From NCBI GenBank assembly GCA_010094025.1, contig ML991807.1:124001-188000 (forward strand): a DNA stretch of 64,000 nucleotides. Reading direction: 5' to 3'. The stretch's first letter is position 1. Every line of letters starts with the position of its first letter. Position numbers and translations under genes: made by a program. The stretch comes from Viridothelium virens (lineage: Eukaryota; Ascomycota; Dothideomycetes; Trypetheliales; Trypetheliaceae). Below the pieces are notes generated by a model. That model saw nothing but the letters and a program-made list of their open reading frames with translations, ran no database searches and was not told where the DNA came from. Of the stretch, positions 24,901 to 35,859 are shown in pieces.

Positions 24901-27152
24901 TGGAGAAGGATGGGGAGTCTGAACGAGTATCTCGGTCGCTAGTTAAGAACATGAAAATTGACGAACGTGAGCTAGAGGCGGGGATCGCATCGCCAGGCTA
25001 TTCGCTCAAGACAAGCATTGTCACATTTCTGGATAACTGCCTCTCAGCATTGCCTAACAGGCCTACACTTGCCCATCTTCTCCTAGGATTCTCATGCGGC
25101 AATACCACTCTCGATATTCCCGAAGACGGTCTCTTCATCGAGGGCACATCACTGTTCCACGCAGTGAGAGATCTTGCAGTTGCCTACCCAGTCGCCGATG
25201 ATGTAACCCTCCTATCCTGGCGCAGCGCCATCCGATGTGGAAGTTTAGATCTTCTCAAAAAACTATGGGTAGCTCCTATCTCGTCCATATATACCCTGAC
25301 GGAGCTTCGTGCTGTCGACTTCTTGTTTGATCAAGCTATCCGACAGCGCATCATTGGGCCAGAAACGCTCTGGGATGGCATATCACTCTACGATCCAAAC
25401 TTCCTCATTACTGACGGGGCATTGGCGTTCCGATTTTTCTTGCAGGAGCGTTCGGTATTCTTGGACTATGTTGCAGCAGAGCTAAGGTCCTCTACTGAGA
25501 ACAATACTCCCTCCCTAAGCGCCCGTGTACAGTCCGCACTTCTTGGCACGACAGTCTTCTCAGACGGGCAACAATCAATCAACCCAAACATTTTTGATCT
25601 GTTCGACTTTGCGGAGATCGAGATTCAGGATGTTGGACCAGTCGTCTCACTTGACCTTAATTTTCTTCGTGGCCTCGATTTCGAAGTCTGTAAGGCAGAA
25701 CGCGAAGGTAGCTTTACGCTTTACAATATCGCCAGTACTCGACAACTCATCGAGTTAAAGCGCGACAGCCTTATCAAAGAGGGAAAGCTAGCTCACGAGC
25801 AGAGTGACATATTTCAAAATGAATGCGACCGTACTATAGGGCTATTGGTAGCACACAATCAGCACGCGCGGATTGCCACTGCATCTTCTGAGACTCTCGC
25901 CGCTTGGGTCAGAGTGGTTTCTGTTACCTTGGAGTGCTGTGTCTTCGAGCCTGCCACAAAGATATCGTTTATTCTACAGGCACTTCAGGTCATTATGCCC
26001 AAAATGGAGAAATCTTTCGCAGACAATCCGGCGATTGCAGTAAGTCTTGCTGGTCTAGCGCGTACCCTCCTCAGGTTTGTCGACTTCGACAGCATGTTCT
26101 CCCAGAAAGGTCGAGCTCTCGATTTCGCCAAAGATCGCCTTTCACAGCTCTTCCGTGTCGCCCTAACGGGTGTAAACGCCAACGAATCTCCAGCAGAGTT
26201 ACGGGAGATCTGTTACCAGATATGCTTCTGTTACCTGTCTGGCTCGAGCAAGGGACCAAAGGGCCGGTCGAATTTGGGGGCGCAGAACTTGCGCACTGTC
26301 ATGTCTGCCGGAGATCGACTCATCGATATCACTTGTGATGATGCCTTTGCTGGCCAAGGCAATTGTCGGGTATCAGCCACGATGATGTTGAGCACTTTGG
26401 TGCTGCTCGCTCAGCGAGAAGATTCTAAGTACATGATCGAATCGTTCGTTCGTCTCAACTTCATCGGCGTTCTTGTAGAGCTATTAAAACACATACCTTC
26501 TGAGCTTAGGCAAGCTGATATCAATCGTGAGTCTCTTAAAAGTCACATATATCATTCAAGCACTGATTAGATTTCGCAGGCGCTGCGATGCTCCTCCAGT
26601 ATTACGACGCCGCGCTCGCGCTGCTTTTACGTATTGCTCAGACTCGAGCTGGTGGTCCCCGCATTGTTGGCGTTGGCCTCTTCCAAGCACTCCGCGAATC
26701 CGAATTTTTCACAGCGGATCCCGACATCGGCATCGAAATGGCGAGCCAGAATACTCTCAAGAGCTATTTTGACCTAATGCTCGCCATAATCAAGATCGTC
26801 AACGCCGTAATTCTGGTCAATGGACCACAGCACGCGCAAGGCATGCACCAAGCAAGGCAATTTCTTAAGGAATACCGAGGAGTCATCGTCGCTGTTTTTA
26901 AGCGAAATGCAAACATTGGCGGCTATTTGCCTCAAAAGACGATAGACCTGAATGCATTAGTGGATAACTTCACGGTTTTGATGTCTGCGACAGGTTTTCT
27001 GGAGGTAAGCATAACTGCAGCCTAGACTTCTGATGAATATTCTAACGCAAAAGGCAGCACGAGGAGAGTCAGACTCCCCAACGATCACGTTTGACTGGTG
27101 CCTTTTCATGAGGTGTTGTATGTCTTTGGAGATCGTGGCACCCTGGGTTTGA
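21928..27152 (+). CDS. NUP192: Inner-ring nucleoporin Nup192/Nup205
   Basis: A scaffold nucleoporin of the nuclear pore inner ring; in known complexes it binds Nic96 and Nup53. Exons 21928-22111, 22165-26526, 26580-27004 and 27054-27152 agree in phase and give 1,689 residues, the family's length. The N-terminal segment AEFDGLEALEGLHRDLL and the following acidic QIQDEEYQISGEFTDE match the Nup205/192 N-terminus. The rest is an all-helical solenoid without catalytic motifs. The last intron has a CTAAC branch site and the final exon ends in EIVAPWV. It converges with MRP17 (217 bp apart). Confidence 0.93.
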
Positions 27153-27369
27153 AGCGTGAGCTCGCGAGCCATACCTTATGGTTCTTGAGCAGTTTTGTAC
27201 AATACATAGTGTATGTAATGTCCGGTATTCGGGACAACAGATACCCAAACTCCGTAAATGCATAGAGGCCTCAACAGTAAAGTGCAGAAATCGTGACGCC
27301 GATTCAAATGCTCGACCATGGTGTCCCTCTGTCTGTCGATATAAATGATTTGCGACTTCCGAGGTAATC

Positions 27370-27902
27370 TCATGTTCTTTTCCCTTCTGCAACTCTTGGT
27401 TTGCTTCCCCAACCTGCCAAACCACCTACATCCTTGATAGCATCCAATGTAAACCCCATTTTCACAACACTGTAGCGTATCGTCCGAGGGTCCAGTCCCA
27501 TGGTCCGTCTCACAGCATGTTGTGTCCGTGCCGAAGAGTCGAAGCGCATGATGAAGTAGTGGCCCTTGTGGTGTAGGACTTGATGAACGCGGAGTGGTTT
27601 CGGGAGGAGAAAAGTGCCCCAGTTCGTGACACCGCGGACAACGCCACCGGCATTGAGAACGGTCGTGGCGGCTGATTTCGCAATTCTAAATGGTGTAGTC
27701 GTTAGCGAAAATAATTTTCCTGAATCCATAAGAACGGAGGTACAAAGATAATGCAGTGGAAAGTGCTGGATAGGAAGCGTAGATGGAAATTTCGTACTCC
27801 TTTACTTCGTTGACATTACCAGGCCGCACCTTAAACCTTGTTAGCGAGTTCCGTAAAAGCTTACACGATAGCACTTACTATACCAATCAGCTCATATAGC
27901 AT
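27370..27902 (-). CDS. MRP17: Mitochondrial small-ribosomal protein bS6m (Mrp17)
   Basis: A bacterial-S6-type protein of the mitochondrial small ribosomal subunit. Three exons: 27902-27879 (24 nt, MLYELIGI), 27829-27798 (32 nt, VRPGNVNEVKE) and 27685-27370; phases agree, 123 residues. Family motifs are MLYELIGI at the start, TVLNAGGVVRGVTNWGTF, GHYFIMRFDSS and DPRTIRYSVVKMG. Two of its exons are very short, which hides the N-terminus from simple reading-frame searches. The start ATG lies 162 bp from the divergent GCV3 start, another mitochondrial gene. Confidence 0.93.
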
Positions 27903-28064
27903 TTTGGCGGGGAGGACGAAGAAGCACGCACGGCAAAAGTTATCGCATGCTCGGGCGGCTTGACCGGAGGCCCAAGATAAAAGTCGCTTAGTCAGCTCGC
28001 AACTTAATTTATGCACTGTACCCCAAAGTTCCTCTCTCAACACCTGCAGTGCAATTGAACAAGA
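27903..28064. promoter_or_regulatory. Compact bidirectional promoter MRP17/GCV3
   Basis: Only 162 bp separate the two start codons, so the pair very likely shares a bidirectional promoter. Both products act in mitochondria, which fits co-regulation; this is inference from spacing alone. Confidence 0.6.
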
Positions 28065-28685
28065 ATGGCCTTGTCAAGGGTCGTTACGAGGGCAGCAAGC
28101 TCCATGAGAGCATCCAGTAGCTTTCTAGGAGCGGCAAATCCCTCAAGGCCAAGCTACCGAACTGCTCAAGCAGCAAAAAGGTTATCGCAACCCCCGTTGC
28201 AGAGGTCCTTCGCAAGCTCGAGACCGTTCGAGATCAAGAAATACACAGAAGATCACGAGTGGATAGAGCTACCAGATAGCGGGAACACAGGTATAGGCCC
28301 TCTCGGAAGCTTATCACCAAGGACTACATTAATTTGTTTCTTAGGCACAATAGGAGTCTCCAAATATGCTGCCGACGCCCTTGGCGACGTTGTCTACGTT
28401 GAGCTACCCACTGTTGGTCTTGAAGTCGGTGCTGGAGATACAATTGGTGCCGTTGAGTCTGTCAAGTCCGCATCCGATATCATGACGCCTGTCTCAGGCG
28501 TCGTGACCGAAGCCAACTCGCTACTGGAGGAGAAGCCGGCGACGATAAACAAGAGTCCCGAGGATCAAGGATGGATTGCCAGAATCCAGATTGAGAATAC
28601 GGAAGAGTTAGAAAGCTTGATGAGTGAAGAAGAGTACCAGAAATTCACGGATGAGGTAAAAGCGGACGACGAGGCCGGCCATTGA
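28065..28685 (+). CDS. GCV3: Glycine cleavage system H protein, mitochondrial
   Basis: The lipoyl-carrier protein that shuttles the aminomethyl group between the P, T and L proteins of the mitochondrial glycine cleavage complex. Two exons: 28065-28290 and 28345-28685, giving 188 residues. Residues 1-46 are rich in Arg, Ser and Ala, a mitochondrial presequence. The mature part has KKYTEDHEWIEL and the lipoylation site VESVKSASD, where Lys is modified. The C-terminus keeps the IQIENTEELESLM helix. The 54-nt intron is a multiple of three without a stop, so an unspliced transcript would insert 18 residues after the EDHEWIEL strand. Confidence 0.95.
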   Translation: MALSRVVTRAASSMRASSSFLGAANPSRPSYRTAQAAKRLSQPPLQRSFASSRPFEIKKYTEDHEWIELPDSGNTGIGPLGSLSPRTTLICFLGTIGVSKYAADALGDVVYVELPTVGLEVGAGDTIGAVESVKSASDIMTPVSGVVTEANSLLEEKPATINKSPEDQGWIARIQIENTEELESLMSEEEYQKFTDEVKADDEAGH

Positions 28686-30458
28686 TCCTGGAGTGCAGTA
28701 GGTCGAGTTTCGCGTCCCCTATGGGTATGGCGCAAGAGCGAATATTCAGTCTTGCATTTTCAACAAATCTCGGTAGCCGTACTGGCGTTTTCTAAGTATT
28801 CCATGACAAATACATGGTGTTCATGTGCTTATCTACCCCCACCGAATTGTCAATAGCCGAGAAGTGATCCTGAAGAGTAACAAGCACTGTTTCTGTTCGC
28901 GCCAGTAACTCTAAATGACCCACCTCCATGTCCCACGGCGAGTTAAAAGCACCTTCCCTGCGGAATATCCCACAGAAATAGCTACAAACATCGACAGCTT
29001 CGGATGGGTGGAACCAATGGCCCCTCTATGTGACTGACATTCTTCAGCAGGACGGCATGTGTCTAGATTGCTTCTGCTACCTCGATCGATCTGAACCGGC
29101 CGGCGGCGCCCCGTTCTGCGATTGCACGAAGCTATGACTGAAGTCAGGGTGACATTCTGAAGTCATGTTAATCTAGACCTTCATTTTTCGCCGGAAGGAC
29201 CGTGTCCGGGGACTCGTGATTGTCGTTGATCCATGAGGTGGCTGTGACATGTCCGAAATCTGTCCGGTTCGACTGCTGGACAGAAGATTTTTCCCATGCA
29301 AGCGCCTCGGCTAAACGGCACAGGAGTTTGGCTTTGAGGTCATTCCATGATGTTTTGCTTAATCGAGCAGTTGCTTTCATTGAAGAGCGCTACTCTTCAG
29401 CCTCCTTCTCCACACGGTCGTTGTACTCAAAACCAGAACCTTACTAGGCGAGAACACTCTTCTGATCTATGCGATCGCAAGCAAAAGAGATCAGTCTGGC
29501 GACTCAGTCTCATCAATGTCAGCTAATTGTCAAGTCTTTCGCATCCTTGCGTCTACGAGTCGAAGATAGATGTAGAGCCAGATGACGTTCCGCACTGATC
29601 ACACATCAGCTGCATAGGTACCTCTCTGAAGAAAAGACCATCAATCATGATGTAGAATACCGCGTTCTCGTTGCGTTGCTGTTTCGAATACAGAGCTCAC
29701 ATTCGCAATACGATCCCATTTCCAGATCCGACACCGTAGAGTAATGGAAAAACTTCGGGTCGCGATCCATGTCAGGCTCTGATCTTAGAAGGACCAGTGG
29801 CAACTAATACGGAGTACTGCATGCGCTGAGAAACTCATTCCCCCCTTTGGCTGAATTCGGCCGCGGCTGAGGTCACGTCGCTGCCATACATACGTAGAGA
29901 AATGTCTACGGATGAGTTAGGTATTTGCTGATCATGGCTTCCATGCTGGAAAAGAAAGACAGTTTACAAATGCCTGTCGGATCAGTCAAGTATTATTGCA
30001 TCCAGAACCTACATTCTGCCTCAATGCTCTCCGTCCCGTAGGAGCTAGTCGATCAGAGAAAATGGCTTGTGCAATTAGTATGATACTAAGAGCGGGACTC
30101 AAAACCCCTACCTGTAGGTACCTTATTTCTACGCTGCATTTTGCAAGCGGTTAACGCTGTCACCCTCTGTTCACATTTCCCTCCACCGTCCGCAATCAAG
30201 AGCCTGCCGTCAGCTTTGGCATGGACATACTCGTAACACTTCAGCTGGCGAGTAACTCATTTCGGTCTCACCGAAAAACGAGAATTAATCAACGCCACAT
30301 ATACCAAATGTACTCAAGAGGCTTTGCAATTGGGCAGCTCACAGCCCTACATCATATCTATCTAAGTACAATATCGCAATACCGAATCTTTGAATTATAA
30401 AGAATGTCGGCCCAGCCATGCTTGCCTTCAAGTAAGGAATCTCTCAAAACCCGACAGC
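28686..30458. other. Large intergenic region
   Basis: About 1.8 kb with no supportable gene. It carries one TACGGAGTAC copy (29808-29817). The short open frames show no motif, signal peptide or consistent splicing. It probably includes the promoter of the secreted-protein gene. Confidence 0.45.
29808..29817. repeat. TACGGAGTAC near-palindrome, copy 2
   Basis: Identical to the word at 2725-2734. It lies about 640 bp upstream of the secreted-protein gene. Confidence 0.6.
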
Positions 30459-31295
30459 ATGAAGCTACTGGCGATTTGCCTTGTTCTGCCTTTTTTTACG
30501 GCCATGCGCTCGGCAGCTCTTTCCACGCCCAACGGCAACGGCAGTTTCTCGAGGTAACTCTCCAAGACATTGACGATATTTGTTCTGACGAAGTCTCTGT
30601 TTAGCGGCTACAAGATAACACTGGATTATAAACCTGCTCCGAGTTCCAGAAGACACGATGCTGCATCTACAAACCTAGGACTCATGAGAAGGCAAATGTC
30701 CTACCCCATCAATCAATGTCCACAACAAGCTAGTGGAACATATCGAGACTTTACGGATTTTAGGGGATCTCGGTGTCTGACTGATACGCACTCAGGAGCT
30801 TGGGAGATTTCTTGTAATCCACCAATTGGCCAAACGCCTCCGTTCGGGATACCCTTCTACTGGTACGATGGTAGCTGCCGGCCGCATGAAATATGTATCG
30901 ATAGACCGGTTGACCCGTCCCAAATGATCCCTCATGGGCAGTATTCAACCGCCTGGTGTGTTGCTGGAAGCGCCATGGTGACGCTCTCCCAAGCTGCCCT
31001 AGCAAATGACGTTCGCCGGGTGCAGGCAACCCCACAAGACCGGTGGAGTATGAATGAGAATATCGAGATCATCTTGACTGGGCAAAATGACGACGATATC
31101 CTCTTCAAGGCTCATGAGATCACTCTAGGTGCGAGGGATACAAATAAAAATCCCGTAGGCCAGCCCATCTCGTGCTCGGAGTGTAGCAATCTACGCTTCT
31201 CAAACTGGCCTCAAGGAACAGCTAACTTCGATTCGAATATAACATTACCAAATGTCAATGATATTGCCAACCTGCATATGGTTAGCTGGTCTTGA
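30459..31295 (+). CDS. Secreted cysteine-containing protein of unknown function
   Basis: Two exons, 30459-30553 and 30605-31295, give 261 residues. The start ATG opens a clear signal peptide (MKLLAICLVLPFFTAMRSAA) with a likely cleavage after the Ala-rich end, so the product should be secreted. A dibasic RR near residue 50 and another soon after could be Kex2-type processing points, leaving a mature domain from about residue 65. The mature part contains eight cysteines (around QCPQQ, SRCLTD, ISCNPP, SCRPHEIC, AWCVAG and SCSECSN), no transmembrane segment and no catalytic motif I recognise. It could be a wall-associated protein or an effector-like protein; I do not know the family. The first exon decides that it is secreted; reading only the second exon would miss this. 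Confidence 0.75.
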
Positions 31296-31899
31296 AAGCC
31301 ACATTGGGCTGGATCTGGTTGCTTCGAGTATGAGAATATATCATCAACCCATTTCGATCTTCGGTAACCCGCTCAGGCACGGTTAAATAAATCACGTCTG
31401 TCTGCTCTGAATACCATTGCCGTGAGAATCCCAGACTTGTACTGATCGCGGAGGTCCGGTGAAGGGGGTGAGCCGCAAGGTTCAGGACTAGAAAAACATT
31501 TCCACAAGTATCGTCCAGTTTCGCAGTAATATCATCAGAGGAGTACGATCTGGTTGTAGATGCAACTCACGGACATAGATATGACATCCACAATCGATAG
31601 AGGACGGTAGAGGAAACTTGCGCTACGAACGAACAGACGGTGGGATAGCCTTGGCGCAACCAGAGCTTGGCCTGACAACAGTCAGGATCAGTGATGGTGA
31701 TGTATGGTGCAACAGGCTCGCCGTTGTCCCACATGAGCGGCTTGATACCAAACTTCGTACTGTACCGCATCACCGTTACAATCCCGATACGTGAAACGGT
31801 CGCTGGGGCAAAATCAATCCGTTTTCATGGTCTCATGCCTGTTTTCAAGACCATTTTTCTCATGCTCTTTAATATTACATTTTCCGTTTCTTGCCCTGC
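31296..31899. other. Convergent intergenic spacer
   Basis: The 604 bp between the secreted-protein stop and the DUF1295-type stop. It holds the 3' ends of both genes; no other feature is visible. Confidence 0.45.
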
Positions 31900-32700
31900 C
31901 TAGTAAATATAGGGCAGGAATTTATACGGAACTTTCTGCTTGAATTGCGTCCACTGCTCCGCATACCGCTCCTGGCAATAGTGATCCAGCACCGGGATCG
32001 CCCTTGCTAGGAAATCGTACGTAAACCCACCTGCTACCACAGCGCCCCAGATCCATCCTCCCGCAGCGAGCGCATATCCACTCCTCCACAATGTGTAGCC
32101 CGCATAGTTGACGTGCCTCGCGAGTGCCCACAGCCCTTCATCACACACCTTCCCCTTATTCTTCGGTCTCCGCTTGAACGCCCTCCGCTGGACCTCACTC
32201 ACGGTCTCCGTCAGAATGCCCACCACATACAACGCCGACCCCACCAGCAGCGGCGTCTGAGGGAAGTGCTCGCCGTTATTGGACGCGCTAGTCGCGGTGC
32301 AGATGAAGAACACCGAGTTCAGGCTGTTCACCACCGTGTTGAAAATGCTCACGCCGATGGCGCCGCTGGGGTAGATGACTTCATTGGCAATGCGCAGCAA
32401 CCAGTATTGTTGTTTCACCGCGCTACCGACACTCATGAGCAGGAGGATCAGGCGATATGGGGATAGGCTGAGGCGGTCGAGGAAGGAGAGGCCGGTGATG
32501 AGAGGGGGTCCTGGGGCAAGCGCGGAAGTACCCAGGCGTTGGAGGAGAGGAGCACCGAGATTGCGCGAGAGGATGGCATATTGGAGGAGCGGGTCTGCAG
32601 AGCGGAGGCCGACGAAGAGGCCAGTGCCCAGTGGCGAGGACTGGTAGATGCCACGGGTTTGGACGTTGTCGCGCTTCTTGGCTGTGGAGTCGTAGGACAT
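31900..32700 (-). CDS. DUF1295/steroid-5-alpha-reductase-like membrane protein
   Basis: A polytopic membrane protein of 266 residues in one exon. I chose the ATG at 32700 (MSYDSTAKKRDNV) because family members begin with a similar TAKKRDNV...RG.Y stretch; the frame stays open upstream to 32820. Several hydrophobic segments span about residues 60-240. The C-terminus has LARHVNYAGYTLWRSGY and ends RYAEQWTQFKQKVPYKFLPYIY-like (Tyr-rich tail), the arrangement of the DUF1295 / isoprenylcysteine-methyltransferase-like C-terminal fold. Enzyme activity (reductase or methyltransferase) is not assignable. It diverges from the PAP2_3 gene across 1.7 kb. Confidence 0.75.
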   Translation of the reverse strand: MSYDSTAKKRDNVQTRGIYQSSPLGTGLFVGLRSADPLLQYAILSRNLGAPLLQRLGTSALAPGPPLITGLSFLDRLSLSPYRLILLLMSVGSAVKQQYWLLRIANEVIYPSGAIGVSIFNTVVNSLNSVFFICTATSASNNGEHFPQTPLLVGSALYVVGILTETVSEVQRRAFKRRPKNKGKVCDEGLWALARHVNYAGYTLWRSGYALAAGGWIWGAVVAGGFTYDFLARAIPVLDHYCQERYAEQWTQFKQKVPYKFLPYIY

Positions 32701-32892
32701 GGTGAAGGGTGGGGGAGTGGAAGATCGTGCGGGTGCTCCCACCTCAGTGTAAGTAGCCCCTTCGTACGATGAGATGGAAGGGGTCCAGGAGGGTTGGTAT
32801 GGGAATTGATGGAATATCAAAGCAGGTCGTATGCACGTGTGGTTAGGCCTGAAAGTCCCTACCTAGTGATCATTACTGCTACCTACCTAGTG

Positions 32893-32938
32893 TACGGAGT
32901 ATTATTAGATGGTATTAATAATTACATCTACGGAGTAC
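32893..32938. repeat. TACGGAGTA pair, copies 3 and 4
   Basis: Two copies 36 bp apart: 32893-32902 (last base T) and 32929-32938 (exact TACGGAGTAC), in the spacer about 200-240 bp upstream of the DUF1295-type gene start. Confidence 0.6.
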
Positions 32939-33564
32939 CTTAGCTTCAAGCAATGAAATGTCATCGACTACAGCGGGCGAACTGCGTGCCAGGTCCACAG
33001 CCCGCAGCCGTAGAATCGGGTGCGACAGCGAAAGTACCTGCCCCTGCCTAGGTAAGGTACCAGTACCTGTCGAAAAGCTGTTGAAATTCCACAACTGAAA
33101 CCCGGTTCCAGAGTCTTTCATATCGTACGAATGCATTCTCCATTGTCGCGCTTGAAATCCCCATTTGCAACATGCTAAATAATTTCCCCTTCAAATGGAA
33201 GCCAAGCGTTTGAAGTTTCTCGGTCCCAGATCTGACTCCAGTTCTCGAAGATGAGGTATTTCACCCTGCAGCCTCACCGGATCATCGCAAACTTTACAGA
33301 TTCCTATTGGTGATGATGAGGCCAGTCAGAGCTTGAAGAGCAAATTCCCCTAGAGTAAAATCTCCGCCCCGCGCGCTTGAGTGGTGGAACGGCAGAGCCG
33401 GGGGTGATGCCGACGTGCTCGATCATAATAATGCCACGGTGCCACCATGCCTTTTACTTTGTGCTAAGAGGTGACGAGCTAAACTGAGTCTCTCATAAAC
33501 AGGCTCGCTAAGCGACGGCTCAAAATATATGTCCAGCTGCGACATGATCTGCATGATAGCCTGC

Positions 33565-33574
33565 GTACTCCGTA
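33565..33574. repeat. TACGGAGTAC, copy 5 (reverse orientation)
   Basis: Reads GTACTCCGTA on the plus strand, the exact reverse complement of the word at 2725, 29808 and 32929. Confidence 0.6.
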
Positions 33575-34371
33575 CCTGTTTTGCAGCTCAACTCTGTAAG
33601 TCTGATGTAGTTACTTGCAGCCTCACTAGTCAAGAATGGGGAAGGCATCATGTTTATGCAACCAGGTTCTTCCCTTAGTCAGATACAAAGCGCTTCAGTT
33701 ATTGGTCTATTTTGATAAGTGAGCTAGCCTCGATCGGCGAAGAGCCGCGTGCACGCGTTCGAGGTCCTCTAAGAACATCAGATTATTATCATTGGGTCCA
33801 CTCTCCGTAACCGACGGTGCAACTGCCCTTCAACCTGCTTCGGATGCATCGGATGCCAGCAGCATCTTCTTTCACCGAAGTTGACGTAGCTTTCACGGCT
33901 GACAGGCTCTGTGAGAGTGATATCGCCGAGAATGACCCTGTTTGTAGGCTCCACTGATTTCGTGGCGCCAATGGGCGTTATGATAGATCGCGATAGTCGG
34001 GATAGGATACTCTTACTGTCCCGATGTTAATGGTGTTCATCTACTCATCAATGGCGGCTCCGGCTTTGTCGGCTCGGTCTCTCTTTCCAATCCAAAGCCC
34101 GCATAATGTCGCCCTTGCAAGCCCTGGCATTAGACTGCCTCGATGTCAAGCAGCTTAAGCAACGCGCTCGCACCCTTTCTGTGGTGGGTTGTACATCGTT
34201 CACTTCAACAAGTCTACTAGCTTTCCTATCTCCGAACGTCACTTCCCCTTCAAGTTTTGAGCTTTTCAGAAGAAGCAGCTGGATACCCTCGTCCTTGCGA
34301 TCAAAAATCCCATCCCTTATCGTACTACATACCTTAGTTGACTGACGTGCCCACTTCGATATTCTGCCGGA

Positions 34372-35859
34372 ATGGGGGCGGGTGCTTTCATCGAACCACT
34401 TGTTGTGGTGACGCTCCTATTCGGCGGTACCTACATCAACCGGGACTCAAGCTACCGCATATCTTCCCGAGGTAGTTGGGGATGGGATCGTGAAAAGATA
34501 GGCGCAGGCAAAAGAGATGATTCACCGAGCAAGTTGGAGTCCGCGTTATATAGCCCTGCCTCTGACAAGGGATTACTTTCTCCACACTCGCCCAGGGCAG
34601 CATCACCCTTAGGAGATCCCAAATGGAGGACGAGGGAGGTGGCACTGGTAGGGTTCCGTAGAAGAGTTACAACGCCAAATACCCGAGTCTTCCGCGACCG
34701 ATTTCTTAGCAGGCTCTTGAGGAAATTCCCATTTCTCGTTGAGGCATGGTATTGGGCTTTGATCTACTGGGTGCGTCGACTCTGCTTTTCCTTCCGCCTT
34801 ACTAACAAGCATTCTCTTCAGGTCTATCAGCTTGGTCGAGCTTTCACAGCGGTAACTATCGTCGAAGGGACTGTCCATGTCGCGCGCAAACACGCTATCC
34901 AACTGATCCACCTCGAGAAACAGCTCCACCTCTTCTTCGAGCTTCCCATTCAACGCTTCTTCCTCCAACGTCCCTTCCTACTGCTCTGGATCAACCGCAC
35001 ATACTCGTTCATCCACATCCCCGGCACCATCCTCTTTCTCGTCTGGCTTTACTATTACACCACCACGCGCAATCGCGTCCTTGAAGCACAATCGCATAAA
35101 GCTATAGGGGAAGTCGATGGCAGTCCCGCTGGTCACCGACTGTATGAGGCTAGGCGACGCACCATGGCGATGTGCAACCTGATCGCGTTCATCGTGTTCA
35201 CGGCGTGGCCCTGCATGCCGCCACGCCTCCTCAGCGATCCCAAGTATCGGGGCGCCATGGCAAACGAAGCGAAGAGCTTCGGCTTCGTGGATACTGTACA
35301 CGGCAAGCATGGCGAGTCAAGCGTGTGGACGCAGAATCGGTTTTGCAACCAATACGGTATGTCTCTCAAACTCTCCTCCCATTTTCCATACATGCTTCTC
35401 CCAAATCTCTTTTTCAACCCCCTATCCCATCCTTTCCTCCAAACCGTCTCAATTCGGAATCCGCCCTTGTGCTTCTGCCATCTAACTCCGCCCTTTTTTG
35501 CGCGTTATGTAGCCGCCATGCCCTCTCTCCACTTCGGCTACTCCCTCCTCATCGGCCTCACCATCGCCACCATCCCTCTCCGCTCCTCACCTCACCCGTC
35601 CTCCACTCGCTCGCGCCGCCTCCTCCGCCGCGCCATTCTCGTCACCCTCGGTACTGCTTACCCCTTGCTTATCCTGATCGCTATCATCGCGACAGCAAAC
35701 CACTTCGTGCTCGACGCTGTTGCGGGTGCGTTAGTGTGCGGTGCTGCGTGGTGGGGCAACGGGATGCTGCGGAATTTGCTGGTTGTGGAGGACTGGTTCT
35801 TGTGGTGTGTGCGGATCGCGAAACCGGAGAGCTACGGGGAAGGGGAGACACGAGGATAG
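34372..35859 (+). CDS. PAP2_3/Aur1-Ipt1-like integral membrane protein
   Basis: A multi-pass membrane protein of the PAP2-like lipid phosphatase/inositolphosphotransferase superfamily. Exons 34372-34770, 34822-35356 and 35513-35859 give 426 residues. The conserved motifs are RTYSFIHIPGT before a transmembrane helix, AAMPSLHFGYS (active-site His) and ATANHFVLDAVAG (second His and Asp). The His/Asp pair resembles that of Aur1/Ipt1 inositolphosphoryl-ceramide enzymes, but this soluble-tailed subfamily is generally uncharacterised. The two introns are 51 and 156 nt, both multiples of three without a stop, so the frame reads through both. The spliced form restores the contiguous Ala-Ala-Met-Pro-Ser motif. 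Confidence 0.8.
   Translation: MGAGAFIEPLVVVTLLFGGTYINRDSSYRISSRGSWGWDREKIGAGKRDDSPSKLESALYSPASDKGLLSPHSPRAASPLGDPKWRTREVALVGFRRRVTTPNTRVFRDRFLSRLLRKFPFLVEAWYWALIYWVRRLCFSFRLTNKHSLQVYQLGRAFTAVTIVEGTVHVARKHAIQLIHLEKQLHLFFELPIQRFFLQRPFLLLWINRTYSFIHIPGTILFLVWLYYYTTTRNRVLEAQSHKAIGEVDGSPAGHRLYEARRRTMAMCNLIAFIVFTAWPCMPPRLLSDPKYRGAMANEAKSFGFVDTVHGKHGESSVWTQNRFCNQYGMSLKLSSHFPYMLLPNLFFNPLSHPFLQTVSIRNPPLCFCHLTPPFFARYVAAMPSLHFGYSLLIGLTIATIPLRSSPHPSSTRSRRLLRRAILVTLGTAYPLLILIAIIATANHFVLDAVAGALVCGAAWWGNGMLRNLLVVEDWFLWCVRIAKPESYGEGETRG

Larger units (their letters stand above)
32701..34371. promoter_or_regulatory. Long divergent intergenic region with TACGGAGTAC copies
   Basis: A 1.67-kb head-to-head spacer. 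It contains three copies of the TACGGAGTAC word (32893, 32929 and 33565) and a CCTAGGTAAGGTACC string near 33050. No protein-coding gene can be supported. It should hold the promoters of both flanking membrane-protein genes. Confidence 0.45.

Noticed and set aside
34978-35417. Minus-strand open frames opposite the PAP2_3-type gene
   Set aside because: Shadows of the plus-strand gene with its PSLHFGYS and HFVLDAVAG motifs.
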